DNA of 64,000 nt from Planctomycetota bacterium. GTDB taxonomy: Bacteria > Planctomycetota > Phycisphaerae > UBA1845 > UTPLA1. Each line of letters begins with the position of its first letter. Positions within the stretch are counted from its first letter, which is position 1. Below the pieces are notes generated by a model. The model saw nothing but the letters and a program-made list of their open reading frames with translations. It was not told the origin of the DNA and did not search any database. The DNA lies in contig JADJRI010000003.1 in assembly GCA_016712275.1 (NCBI GenBank), forward strand, positions 181,162 through 245,161. The letters are read 5' to 3'. A program made the translations under genes and the position numbers. Shown here piece after piece: positions 27,457 through 37,900 of this stretch.

Positions 27457-29239
27457 ATGAGCCAAGCAGTGCAATCGACATGCCGCCCTCCCCGATACAG
27501 CCGTTGGCGGGCCGCCACCCTCGCCACGGTCTATCTCCTGATGGCCGTGCACATACTTCATTGGAAACTGTCGGGAAAGACCCTCGCCCCGCTCGAACTC
27601 AATGAAGTGATGTACACCCTTGAACTCGGCATTGTGACGGCCGGCTTCATCTTTATGGTGTGCGCCGTGCTGGCCACGCTGATCTTCGGCCGTTTCTTTT
27701 GCTCATGGGGCTGCCACATCCTCGCCCTTGAGGATTTGAGCGCCTGGATTCTTGAAAAAATGCACATTCGGCCGAAACCCGTTCGATCGCGCGTCCTGAT
27801 CTGGGTTCCCATCATCGCCATGCTTTACATGTTTGCGTGGCCGCAATTGTCGCGATTGGTATCCGGCGAGCCGGCGCCCGCCCTGCACTTGCGAACGGAT
27901 ACGGGAGGCTGGGCGTCTTTCGTGACCACCAATTTCTGGCGCAATCTTCCCGGCCCGGGAATCACGCTAATTACGTTTGCTGTGTGCGGATTTGTCATTG
28001 TCTATTTTCTGGGCTCGCGCGCGTTTTGCACCTACGCCTGCCCCTATGGCGCGGTTTTCTCCCTCGCGGACCGAATCGCGCCGGGGAGAATCATGGCCAG
28101 GGGCGACTGCACCAAGTGCGGCAAATGCACGGCCGTTTGCCAATCGCGCGTCAGGGTACACGAAGAACTGATCGAGTTCGGACGCGTCGTCAACCCGTCG
28201 TGTCTCAAGGACCTGGATTGCATCGCGGCATGTCCCGAAGGAGCGCTCGGCTATGGTTTCGGGTTGCCGGCGGTTTTCGAGCATTCAAAGTCCTCGCGTC
28301 TACGGACGAAGCAGTTTGACTTTACCATCCGCGAAGATCTTCTGATTGCGGGCGTCTTTATCGCATCGCTCGCCATTTTTCGGGGGCTGTATCAGACCGT
28401 TCCGTTCCTGCTGTCGCTGGCCATCGGCGGCATACTGGGTTATGTGGCCGTACTTTCCGTGCGCCTGCTCCATCTCAAGCACGTCAAGATCAACAATTTT
28501 CAACTCAAAATCGGCGACGGGCTGACACGATCCGGGATGGTCTTTATCGGGTTGACCGCCATCGCCGCAGGACTGACGGTCCATAGCGCCTTCATTCGCT
28601 ACCACGAGTTTCAGGGCGGGCGTCACTTTCAACTGGCCCACGTTGCCGACGAACAGGTCGACGACGCAGCCGATGCCGCAGCCGAGCAATCGCTGTCCCA
28701 CTTGGAATTTTGCAACGACTGGGGATTCCATCGCCCGCCCGGACTCACCCATCAACTCGCCGTGCTGCATGCCGCAATCGGCCGGCGGCTGGCGAACAAC
28801 AACGACATCCCGCAAGCGATCGAACATCTCGAGAAATCATGCGTGTTCGATCCCGATGTCGCATTGGTGCGGTACAACCTCGGTGTTCTGCTCGCCACAA
28901 CGGGGCGCTCCAAAGATGCACTCGCAGTATGAGAGGTCGATTGCGATCGATCCCTCGGATCCGGATGTTCACAACAACCTTGGTTTTCTATTCATGAACT
29001 GCGGCGACCTGGACCAGGCCGGCGAACACTTCCGGCGGGCCATCGCCCTGAAGCCTGACTTCGCTCATCCGCATTTCAATCTGGGCAGAATTCTCCAAGG
29101 TCAGGGATGGATGGCGGACGCAAGCCATGAGTTCGAACTTGCGATTCAACTGGACCCCAGCTACCGCGAGTTCCTCACTAACGCGGGTCCTGAACAGGGA
29201 ACCGAAGCACAAAAGAGTCGAGCCACTGCGGGGCCATGA
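27457..29239 (+). CDS. Membrane polyferredoxin (NapH/NosR/CcoG-like) fused to TPR domain, one frame break
   Basis: An iron-sulfur membrane protein of about 593 residues. The N-terminal half has about five membrane helices with the Cys motifs FFCSWGCHILALED and CTYACPYGAVF as in NosR/NapH, then two ferredoxin clusters CTKCGKCTAVC and CLKDLDCIAACPEG. Two further helices follow, and the C-terminal 180 residues are TPR repeats (AIEHLEKSCVFDPDVALVRY, VHNNLGFLFMNCGDLDQAGE). The frame breaks near 28920 within the TPR part, joining DALA to QYERSIAIDPSDP. The ATG at 27457 is chosen because the preceding 44 codons are basic and unlike the family. Divergent from the NXR-like operon; likely moves electrons between quinol and periplasmic redox proteins. 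Confidence 0.8.
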
Positions 29240-29349
29240 CCATTGCAAAGTAGCGCTCGACAAAGGGAGTGGCGACATTTTTCTTGCGTTTATTCATTAT
29301 AACTTGATCAAATAGTAGTTTTATGATACCCGAGGGATGGAGCATGACG

Positions 29350-31206
29350 ATGAATCGAAAAACAACGAAAGCAAGCGCAGTTTTCGCCACAATGTCGATT
29401 CTTTGGGCCGGAATAGCTCAGGCCAATCAAGTATCCGGCATTGTCGTTCGTTCGGGAGATCTCGCCCCGATCGCCGGCGCGAAGGTCACATTCCAGGCGT
29501 CGCTCTTCAAGACGTTCACTTCGCCCAATGGCACATTCACCGTTGCGGTTCCCGCCGGCCCGAACCGTGTCATCGTGGGCGCCGCCAAGGGCTATTACAA
29601 TGCCGGCGTTACGGTCACCTCGCCCACCGCTGGCGTGCAGATCGTGCTTCAATCCGTTCCCCAGGAAAGCGATCCGAACTATCAATTCATGGATCCGCAA
29701 AACTGTGCAATATGTCATCCCAATCAGCTCTCGGAATGGACCGATTCACCGATGGCCCGCGCCGGTCTTAACACATGGGTGCATGACATCTACAACGGCG
29801 CCGCTACGCCCGGCGGCATGGGCGGGTTCGTTTACACGCGTGATTCGATCTACGCACCCTCCAACCCCAATTCCGAGTGCGCTTCATGCCATCAGCCCGA
29901 ATCCTGGATCCCAAATCCGTTCAGCCGTATGCAGGGGCCGCAAGATCTCGGCTATCCGTCCATTGCGACCATGCACGGAATTTCCTGCGACACGTGCCAC
30001 AAGATCGCGGACGTCGATGAGTCGAAAATCAACTTTCCAGGCATCTTTCCCAGTGCCGTCGTCTTTACTCGGCCGCAAAGTCCCGTGGTGCATCAAGTGC
30101 AGTATGGACTGCTCGGCGACGTCACTTACAACATGTCGTCGATGATGCGGGCGTCGTATCAGCCGCAACTCATGGCCGAGGTCTGCGCTGTGTGCCACCA
30201 GGATCGCAGCGATCCCAACGAAAACCACACCTACACCGGCCCGATTTCCGAACCGACCTACATCGAATGGCTCGAATCCCCCTATAGCGATGATCAGGGA
30301 CCGCTCTACGCGAATTGCGTCATGTGCCACATGCCGCCCAGTGGTGCAACGACTTTCTGCGAAATTGTGAATCCGCCGCTCATTCGCGATCCGAGCCTGA
30401 TCCGTTCTCACAACATTCGCGGCACGACGCAGGAGTTTCTTGAAAATGCCGTCACAATGACAATGGACACCAGTGTTGTTGGTTCAAATCTGCAAGTAGA
30501 TGTGACGCTTACAAACGACAAGACCGGACACCATGTTCCCACCGGCGTGACCACGCGCAACATGATTCTGCTCGTCGAAGCCTGGCCGGACGAACAGGAT
30601 CCCATCACCAATCTCTTGCCGTTCACCGGCGCTCAGACCGTACACGACCTGGGCGGCATCGGCGATCCCGCCCAGGGGTATTACGCCGGTAGACCCGGCA
30701 AGCTCTACGCCAAGGTCAACCACGATGCCCAGAACAACAGTCCGACGTTCTTTACGGACGCCACCGGAATCGTCTTTGACAACAGGCTGGAGGCGCTGCA
30801 AAGCGACGCCACGTCGTATAGCTTCACCTTGCCTCCGGCCAGTGGCGACATCCGAGTCCGAGCGAGGTTGATCTATCGCCGTGCTTGGCGCGCGTTGGTC
30901 GATGCAAAGCAGTGGACGCAGGACGGGCACGGCAACCCGCTGGGCGACGTTCAACCTCCCGACTACGGATACTTAATGGAACAGACCGATGTGTCGATCG
31001 CGCACTGCCATTCACCCGGTACCGGCGATGTCAACGGCGACGGAGCCACCAACGGATTCGACATTACCGATTTTGTTCAGGTCTTGTTGGTGAATGCAAA
31101 TGGACCGGCCTCGATCGCATTCTGCGCGGCAAATATGCAGAACAACTCGACTGTGGACATGGTGGACCTTGAACTCTTCATCCAAGCACTCTTGGGGGTT
31201 GAATGA
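29350..31206 (+). CDS. Exported pentaheme cytochrome c with N-terminal carboxypeptidase-regulatory-like domain and C-terminal dockerin-type repeat
   Basis: A secreted protein of about 618 residues. Signal peptide ends near AQA (residues 22-25). A beta-sandwich of the carboxypeptidase regulatory type follows (VSGIVVRSGDLAPIAGAKV). Five heme motifs are seen: CAICH (119), CASCH (177), CDTCH (213), CAVCH (279) and CVMCH (323), in a cytochrome c554/c'-like arrangement with WTDSPMARAGLNTWV. The C-terminus GDVNGDGATNGFDITDFVQ, then VDMVDLELFIQALL, is a dockerin-like calcium-binding pair common in Planctomycetota. GGAG precedes the ATG at 29350; an ATG two codons earlier is also possible. It follows the polyferredoxin gene by 110 nt. 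Substrate unknown; perhaps a surface-attached redox enzyme. Confidence 0.85.
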   Translation: MNRKTTKASAVFATMSILWAGIAQANQVSGIVVRSGDLAPIAGAKVTFQASLFKTFTSPNGTFTVAVPAGPNRVIVGAAKGYYNAGVTVTSPTAGVQIVLQSVPQESDPNYQFMDPQNCAICHPNQLSEWTDSPMARAGLNTWVHDIYNGAATPGGMGGFVYTRDSIYAPSNPNSECASCHQPESWIPNPFSRMQGPQDLGYPSIATMHGISCDTCHKIADVDESKINFPGIFPSAVVFTRPQSPVVHQVQYGLLGDVTYNMSSMMRASYQPQLMAEVCAVCHQDRSDPNENHTYTGPISEPTYIEWLESPYSDDQGPLYANCVMCHMPPSGATTFCEIVNPPLIRDPSLIRSHNIRGTTQEFLENAVTMTMDTSVVGSNLQVDVTLTNDKTGHHVPTGVTTRNMILLVEAWPDEQDPITNLLPFTGAQTVHDLGGIGDPAQGYYAGRPGKLYAKVNHDAQNNSPTFFTDATGIVFDNRLEALQSDATSYSFTLPPASGDIRVRARLIYRRAWRALVDAKQWTQDGHGNPLGDVQPPDYGYLMEQTDVSIAHCHSPGTGDVNGDGATNGFDITDFVQVLLVNANGPASIAFCAANMQNNSTVDMVDLELFIQALLGVE

Positions 31207-31209
31207 ATA

Positions 31210-31392
31210 AGTGAAGTCAGACAGCGCCAGTCCTTTGTGCTTACAGTCAAGGATGACCGTGCCGTCCGGGCGAATATTCATATTGGTCTCGAAGATGGCG
31301 TGAGGGTCGAAGTTCTCCAGGGGTTGAGCAACGATTCGCTCGTCGTGCTGGCCGGGAAAGACATGGTAAGGCATCGCGCAGAAATAACTTAA
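31210..31392 (+). pseudogene. C-terminal remnant of an RND efflux adaptor (membrane fusion protein)
   Basis: The plus strand reads QSFVLTVKDDRAVRANIHIG, then LEDGVRVEVLQGLSNDSLVV and LAGKDMV, the typical last domain of HlyD-type adaptor proteins, and stops with TAA inside the left 102-bp repeat. Nothing of the N-terminal 80 percent is present, and the fragment begins right after the pentaheme gene. It is a remnant joined to mobile DNA. The complete adaptor of the window is a different gene at 38150-39502. Confidence 0.65.
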
Positions 31393-31470
31393 ACGAATTA
31401 CATGTGCTCGGCGCAAGCCTGTGTGTATTTTCGACAGCGAGACTGTTTATTTTATTCTTGCGTGACTCCT
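31369..31470 (+). mobile_element. 102-bp MITE-like element, left copy
   Basis: Together with the copy at 32583-32684 (opposite orientation, 101 of 102 bases identical) this forms a discrete unit. Its own ends are imperfect inverted repeats: AGGCATCGCGCAGAAATAAC at one end and, reverse-complemented, AGGAGTCACGCAAGAATAAA at the other, both running on to TAAAC. The same end sequence occurs after the ISAzo13-type transposase fragment (34902-34934), so an ISAzo13-like enzyme may have moved it. Non-coding apart from the stop codon it gives to the adaptor remnant. Confidence 0.7.
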
Positions 31471-31472
31471 AA

Positions 31473-31724
31473 GTGACGGCGTACCGGTCCGACTGGTGCT
31501 CAAGGACGCGGGTCCATGTCGAAAGGCTCTCGACGATTACAAGGCTGGCCTACTGCAAACATGAAATCACCAATGCCGTGGCCGAAGGATTGAACAGCAA
31601 GATCATGGCCGTCAAACGCCGCGCCTGTGGATATCGCAACAAGGACAACTTCAAAACGGCCATCTACTTCATCTGCGGCGGACTGAATTGGGGTCCTTCC
31701 GACATTATCGTGGGTGAAAATTAG
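31473..31724 (+). pseudogene. ISL3-family transposase C-terminal fragment
   Basis: About 83 codons encode the end of a DDE transposase: EITNAVAEGLNSKIMAVKRR, then NKDNFKTAIYFICGGLNW. This is the conserved C-terminal catalytic region with the last acidic residue in ISL3-type transposases. The fragment begins at the inner border of the left 102-bp repeat, so the upstream part has been lost. Inactive. Confidence 0.8.
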
Positions 31725-31822
31725 GCCGGAAACCGGACTCGGCGTCCGGATCGTCGGCCGTGGTAGTTCAATGGCCTGGAGATTGGGTTTAGCGCTTGAG
31801 GGCCGCCGGCAGCATGAAGGCA

Positions 31823-31855
31823 GGCGAAATCCCGTGGAAAACACGGAATTTCGCC
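31823..31855. repeat. 14-bp hairpin
   Basis: GGCGAAATCCCGTG (31823-31836) and CACGGAATTTCGCC (31842-31855) pair with one mismatch around the loop GAAAA. It lies between the ISL3 fragment and the restriction-enzyme fragment and may be an insertion-sequence end or a transcription stop. Confidence 0.6.
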
Positions 31856-31899
31856 CGTGCCGTACGGCCCCGCCGCGGCGCTCGGGTCGCTCCCCAGCG

Positions 31900-32452
31900 T
31901 TGCCATAACCGTCGTCTTGCCTGCGCCGGTTGCCAGCTTCAGTGAAAGGCGTAAAAGGCCTGGGTTTGCCTGCTCGTTCGCGGCGTCCAAGTATTCCAGA
32001 ATGCGTTTTCCCTCGGCCGAATAAGGGGCAACCTCGCTCAACCAGATGGCCGTCTCGACTGCCTCAACCTGACAAAAGAACGGCCGCAAGTTGCTAAATG
32101 TGTGTGTTCGCCAGTGCTTAAGCAGGCGGGCGGTTTCCGGTGTGACGCGCCATTCGTTGGGGTTCGGAATTTTGCGCCAGGTATCGACGCGCTGTCGTAC
32201 CTCGTTGAGGCGCGACATGGTTTCATATTGGAGCTTGTCAGTGGAGAGACCTTTGCCCTCGTCGAATACGAGCTCCTGTTGCTCGGCAGCCTTTTTTCGC
32301 TTCTTCGGCTTTGGGATCGGCGTGATAAACTCGGCACGGCGACGGTTTTCGATGATTCGATTTGTGGGCTGGCCGGACTCGTCGAGCTCCCAATGCCGAG
32401 CGGGGTGGGCATAGGGCGAGTTGAGGATTGGTTGCTTGAAGAAATCTTCCAT
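31900..32452 (-). pseudogene. N-terminal fragment of a type III-like (BPTD_3080 family) restriction endonuclease
   Basis: About 184 residues of the N-terminus are intact from MEDFFKQPILNSPYAHPARH to the Walker A motif LATGAGKTTVMA. They include LQYETMSRLNEVRQRVDTW and a run NEWRVTPETARLLKHW. Immediately after the Walker A motif, near 31900, similarity ends and unrelated sequence follows, so the helicase core and nuclease domain are missing. Full-length members are around 900-1000 residues. The start is the ATG at 32452. It is enclosed between the two 102-bp repeats together with the ISL3 fragment. Cannot work as a restriction enzyme. Confidence 0.75.
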
Positions 32453-32582
32453 CAAACACAAAACCCCGTGGCGAGGATTGCTCGACGGCCAAGCGCCGAA
32501 CCAATCATTCAATCTGCTGGTTTGCGTCTTGCGGCCAGAACGGCCGATCTGATGAGCGGCCCGGTGCAATTGAATATTACTA

Positions 32583-32684
32583 AGGAGTCACGCAAGAATA
32601 AAATAAACAGTTTCGCTGTCGAAAATACACACAGGCTTGCGCCGAGCACATGTAATTCGTTTAAGTTATTTCTGCGCGATGCCT
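32583..32684 (-). mobile_element. 102-bp MITE-like element, right copy
   Basis: Reverse complement of the left copy at 31369-31470 with a single base difference. Together the two copies bound a 1.1-kb segment holding the ISL3 fragment and the truncated restriction gene. They could act as ends of a composite unit or as substrates for inversion. Confidence 0.7.
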
Positions 32685-32741
32685 AAGTTATGTGTGGGGT
32701 GCCAAGCATTAGGCCCATTTTATGGCAGGCGATCGGCATGA

Positions 32742-33134
32742 TTAGCCACAGAAACTGTGAATTGCTTCCCGGCGATTGGCCTGTTTGGTCCAATCAATTT
32801 CGGCCACGATGGTCCTCATCATACTCTCATGCACCAAATCCCGCCCCTTGGTCACCGGCGGCAGGAACAGCAGCGCCTCCTGAATATCAGGAGCGAGATG
32901 GTTGAGATTCATAATCTGCGTCATGCGCGGCTGGGTGACATGGGCGAGCCGCGCGAGCTCCGTCATGTCGGCCACGACGCCGTCGCGAATGAGCCGGTCG
33001 AAGTGGATCGCCAATGCCATTAAGCGCGAGATGCGGGGGATGCGGCCTTGTGGCGGCTTGGGTTCCGGCTTTTCAACAATCACCTTCCGCCCACGCTCAC
33101 GCTTTGCAAAGTTGAGCTTGCGCTTGATCTTCAT
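32742..33134 (-). CDS. Helix-turn-helix accessory protein of a serine recombinase element
   Basis: A 130-residue basic protein. The core RIPRISRLMALAIHFDRLIR is followed by a helix-turn-helix ELARLAHVTQPRMTQIMNLN and the tail APDIQEALLFLPPV. Small proteins of this type are typically encoded directly after a large serine recombinase in mobile elements of Proteobacteria and Planctomycetota. Its start overlaps the recombinase stop by four bases (ATGA), so they were translated together. Function unknown, probably recombination directionality or regulation. Frame intact. Confidence 0.75.
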   Translation of the reverse strand: MKIKRKLNFAKRERGRKVIVEKPEPKPPQGRIPRISRLMALAIHFDRLIRDGVVADMTELARLAHVTQPRMTQIMNLNHLAPDIQEALLFLPPVTKGRDLVHESMMRTIVAEIDWTKQANRREAIHSFCG

Positions 33135-34312
33135 GCTGCTGCTCTTTTCCGCCTTTTGGCCTGCCTTGGTGTCGCGGGTTGAATGTCTTGGCTGGCGTCA
33201 TTGGCGGCTGGTACTGCGTCGTACTCGTCGATCTGTGCCTGCAACGCCTTGATTCCGCAGGCGTGGAACGACACTTCCATTTCGCTTTCGGCCGCGTCAT
33301 ATTCCACGCGCCTCACCAGTAGCTCGATCACTTTTGCCTGCTCCTTCGGGCTCAGGTTGGACCACAGGGTGTCAAAGTCGGCCAGTGCCGCGACCACGTC
33401 GTCTTCACTGACAAGATCGGCTTCGATCGTCGCCCGTTCCACGCCGATCTCGGTCTTGCGCTTTTCAGATTGTCCGATCTGCTCGTACAAGTCGGCGATG
33501 CGGTTCGTCGTCGCCTCCGACGTAGTTTCTTTCGTCGCAATTCGTTTGATCTCGACGTGGCAGCGCGAGATGCCGCGTTCGAGAATGGCCCGCTCGCTGG
33601 TCAATCGCTTGATCGCCTCGTTCGCTTGCGTCGTCGCCGCTTTCAACGTCCCGGCCACCAGCGCCGGGTCTTCGCCGATACATCGAATCTGTTCGACCAC
33701 GGCCTTCTCGATCTCGCCCGCGGGTAACGCGCCGCTTGGACAGGCGTGCCTCCCCTGCTTCACCGCATTCGTGCAGACGTAATACCGATACCGCCGCTTT
33801 CCTTTGCAGGTGAACGTATGCGACATCGTCTTCTGGCAGGCCTTGCAGACGATGAGGCCACGCAGGAGTGCCCCATGCCGATTGCGATGTTCGCTGTTGC
33901 CGGCGCGGCCGTTCTTTCTGAGTTTGTCCTGAACCCGCTGGAACACCTCGTTTTCAATGATCGCTTCGTGCTCGCCTGCGTAGATTTCCTTCTTATGCCG
34001 GATCTTCCCGATGTAAATCACGTTCGTCAGGATGTTGTGCAGCCTGCATTTGTCGAATGGGAAGTTGCCTTTCTGCTTGCCGAAGCGCGTGGTCCATCCC
34101 TTGGTCAGCCAGTTCTTCTGGACCAGTTCCTTCACCACCGGCAAGAGCGACCCGAATTCCAGATACAACTTGAAGATCTGGATAACCTTCGATGCCTCGG
34201 TGGGATTGATCACCAACTTCGGTGAGCCACTGGATCGATCCACGTCATAGCCAAGGATCGGCGTGCCACCAGTCCACTTTCCTCGTTGGCGCGAAGCAGC
34301 GATCTTGTCGCG
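33131..34312 (-). pseudogene. Large serine recombinase lacking its catalytic N-terminal domain
   Basis: About 393 residues remain. They contain the Recombinase domain (RDKIAASRQRGKWTGGTPIL, then LHNILTNVIYIGKIRHKKEI), the zinc-ribbon (LIVCKACQKTMSH and YYVCTNAVKQGRHACPSGA) and a coiled-coil segment. The N-terminal resolvase domain with the nucleophilic serine should precede RDKIAAS, but upstream of 34312 the sequence is unrelated and contains ISAzo13 material, so the protein cannot cut DNA. The frame itself stays open to 34483 by chance. A 5'-truncated relic of an integrated element. Confidence 0.85.
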
Positions 34313-34639
34313 GATGGGCGGCGAGTGAATTGGACATGACCGGGCACCGACGGTTTTCTCGGGCGCGAATGCGCCAGGGGCCGGTAAGTGGCTCGTGGGA
34401 TCTCCCGAAGCCTTGATCCTGATGAATGTCCTGATTCCCACCGTGTGTCCCCCTTCTCCCTCGCGGCGGCCCCCGACGTGCAAGCTTCACGCCCGATAGT
34501 CCGAGCCTCTTGCGATTACACTGGGAAAACTGCCAGTATAATAGTGCCACGCATCTGTCATAATCTGAATGTCCCCTTTCTAGCCCCGGCCACCGCCATC
34601 GGAGCTTCACTCCTACTCTCCGCCATGAAGGCCAGTTCC

Positions 34640-34901
34640 AACTGGTTTTTCTGCCGCTTCACGCCCATGAGTCGAACCGACTACTTGCCGCTCCAATCCG
34701 TTCGGGCCTTCATCCGTCCTGGCGGTGATCGTTCAACTCATTGGAAACACCAAGACCACGACGGGCTTGCAGATCCGCGCCGAACTGGATGACAATGTCT
34801 ATCCAACCAAGGAAGTCGTGACTGCAGAACAACTTGCCAATGTCCGAATGAAGCCAGAGACCTTCCACGGCGAATGGAACTATGGAATTACACCAAACTG
34901 A
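34640..34901 (+). pseudogene. ISAzo13-family transposase C-terminal fragment
   Basis: The plus strand encodes VLAVIVQLIGNTKTTTGLQI, then RAELDDNVYPTKEVV and METFHGEWNY-like ending KPETFHGEWNYGITPN before a TGA at 34899-34901. FHGEWNY near the end is characteristic of ISAzo13 transposases. A frame break near 34715 separates this from the preceding FCRFTPMSRTDYLPLQSVRA piece. The rest of the gene is absent. Confidence 0.78.
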
Positions 34902-34934
34902 AATTCGTTTATTCTATTTTCGCGCGAATCCTAA
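34902..34934. repeat. Terminal repeat of the ISAzo13-like element
   Basis: Directly after the transposase stop. Read on the minus strand it begins TTAGGATTCGCGCGAAAATA and runs on to GAATAAACGAATT. This matches the end of the 102-bp repeats (TTAGGCATCGCGCAGAAATA, then ACTTAAACGAATT in the right copy), linking those repeats to this insertion sequence. Confidence 0.6.
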
Positions 34935-34981
34935 TAGCGGGGAAGCTCAAAGGTCATACTTCATATGAACAGAATTTCTGC

Positions 34982-37900
34982 TTATGCCAATATTCTCGCG
35001 TACTTGGAAGCAAGCACAGGGATGACCAAAAGGCTCAGCATCGTTGACGTGATTAGTCCACCCAGAATGACAACCGCCATTGGCCCTTCAATTTCCCGGC
35101 CAACTTCGCCGCTGCCGAGTGCAATCGGTAAGAGGCCGAGGCCGGTGACGAGTGCAGTCATAAGCACTGGCATAAGGCTCACGCGCGCCCGCGAATCGCG
35201 GTGGCGGAATTCCAAGTGAGGCCTTCCATTTTTACGAGGTGCTCGTAGTGCGAGATCATCATGACGGAATTGCGCATGGTGATTCCGAATAGCGTGACGA
35301 ATCCGACGATGGTACCGATAGAAAGCACGGCGCCTGTCATTGTGACTGCCAGAACGCCGCCGACGAATGCAAGCGGCAAATTCACCAGCACCAGCATCAA
35401 ATTGCGGCCGTTATGAAACACCGACGCGAGCAAAATGATCATGCCCAGCCCGGCAACCGACGAATGCAGCAATAGCTCGTTTCTAGCTTCCACTTGTGCT
35501 TCGGCCGCGCCGCCGAAGACAGTATAGAAGCCCGGCGGCAATTTGGAGCCGGCCACGGCGCGTTTGGCTTCGGTTACGAACGAATCCAGATCGCGGCCTT
35601 CGACGTTGCAGGTCACAGCCTGCCGGCGACGCCCGCCGTCATGAAGAACCATGTATCGCCCGCTGACCGAATTGAGATCGGCCAGCTCGCGAAGTGGAAC
35701 GCGGATGCCGACGGCGCTGCGCAGCACGAGATTACCAACAGATTCCGGATCGGGCAGGGAATCGGGATTTTGGAGAACCACGACATCGACGACTTTGCTT
35801 CCCTCAAAAGTCTGCGCGACGCGCAATCCCTGAATCGATGTTTGAATCGCCGACAGCACTTCGACCGGTTGAAATCCGAGCGACGCCAATCGATCCGGCC
35901 GAAGTGTCATCAAGAGATGCGGCGCGCCGGCGGCGATGCCACCCGAACGTCAGTGGCCCCGGGACGGCCGCGACGATGGCGGCGATGTCGTTCGGCTTGC
36001 GATCGAGCTGGTCGAGGTCATCACTAAAAAGATTGACGACGACGGCCGACGTTTCACCGGTCAACGTCTCGCCGATGCGGTCGCCCAGAAACGTGAGCAC
36101 TTCAAACGTGATGCCCGGGTAGCTGCCGAGGCAATCACGGATTTGGCCCTGGACATCTGCTTGGTCTGCGCCGGGAATGTCCGGCTTCAGCTCCACGTGA
36201 AACTCGCTGCGATGCGGCCCCCACGGGTCCTCGCCCAATTCGGCACGGCCGACCTGATGCTCCACTGTGTCGATGACGGGCCGGCCATTCACTTTGATGT
36301 TGGTCAGCAGGTCCTTCGAAATCAGCATGCCAAGTCGCATCATCTCTTTAAGCGAGGTACCAGGCACGGCGTTCACCTGAAGAACGAAATGGCCTTCGCG
36401 AAACTCGGGAAGAAACTCTTCACCGAAATGAGTCAGCAGCACGACGGCGCCGATACAAAACGCAAGCACCGACGCGATGATCGCCTTAGTGTGCCTGAGC
36501 AGGATCGACAAGGTGGCGACATAGAGGGACTTAAGACCGCGAATCAGGATGCTCTCTTTCGCTCGTGCGGCCACCGACGGCAGGAGCACGCACGACATAG
36601 CCGGTGTCACCGTCAGCGCGACAAGCAACGACGCGAGAATGGCGAGTACATAGGCAGTTCCAAGCGGAGCGAACATTCGACCTTGTAGCCCCGACATCGT
36701 AAGCACTGGAACGAACACGAGAACGACGAGAAAAGTGGCATACACCACTGCGGTTCGCACTTCCAACGATGCATTGAGCACGACAATCCAGACCGGCTCC
36801 GGCGAAGCCGACTCGCTGTTGATGCGAAGGCGTCGAAAGATGTTTTCCACATCGATGATAGCATCGTCGACCACTTCACCAATTGCGATCGCGAGACCGC
36901 CGATTGTGATGGTGTTGAGCGTCATGCCGAGCCGTTCGAGAATAATAATCGCGACGAGTAGTGACAGCGGTATGGCAGTAATCGAGATCAACGCGGCCCG
37001 AAGATTGAAGAGAAAGAGAAAAAGCACAACGACGACCAGCGCGGCGCCGACATAAAGCGATCGGCTGACGTGTTCGAGAGCGGTTTCAATGAAAGTAGCC
37101 GGCCGATGGAGCCGTGGATAAAGCTCTATTCCTTCTCCCTCAAAGACGGGCTTCAGTTCTTCCAAAGCGGCTTCGACCGCTTCGGTCACTTCCATTGTGT
37201 TCGCGCCGTATTGACTCAACATTTTCACCAGTACACCGGGGCGGCCTTGAATTGAGGCATCACCAAACTTCGGCTCGGGAGCGACGACGACATCCGCCAC
37301 ATCGCACAACCGAACATTTGCACCAACACCTGTGGTAATCACAACCTTGCCCAGCGCGTCGGCGGTCAACGACTGCCCTTCTGATTGCAGGATGACGCGC
37401 TGATTGTCGGTTTCGATGAATCCGGCGCCCATTGTGCCGGTCGCGTTTTTTGATGCCGCAATTACGTCGCTGAGAGAGATTCCAAGGGCGACGAGGCGTT
37501 CGGGTTTGATCCGAATCTGCAATTGGCGAACGTCCCCGCCCATCGCCCCGACAGACGCGATTCCGGGCACGGCTTGAAGTCGCGGGCGCAACGTCCAATC
37601 CGCAAAGTTGCGCAGCTCCATCGGTGTGCGACGACTGGAGACGAGCCCGATCTTAAGAAGATCCATTGTGGCGGACGTAAGCGGCGTGAGCTTCGGGGCT
37701 TTCACACCATCCGGGAGATCGCCCGCGACGGCGCTGAGCTGCTCGGTGAGCATTTGCCTTGAGGTGAAAATGTCAGTGCCTTCATTAAAGACAATTGTAA
37801 TTATCGAAAGGCCCTGAATGGACTGCGAGCGAATCGATTCGAGGCTGCTGACGCCGCCGAGCGCGCCCTCAATGGGCCGCGTGACCAGCGATTCGACCTG

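Noticed and set aside
31012..31416. Minus-strand frame of 134 codons opposite the end of the pentaheme gene
   Set aside because: It is antisense to the dockerin repeat and to the adaptor-protein remnant, both of which have recognisable family sequence on the plus strand.
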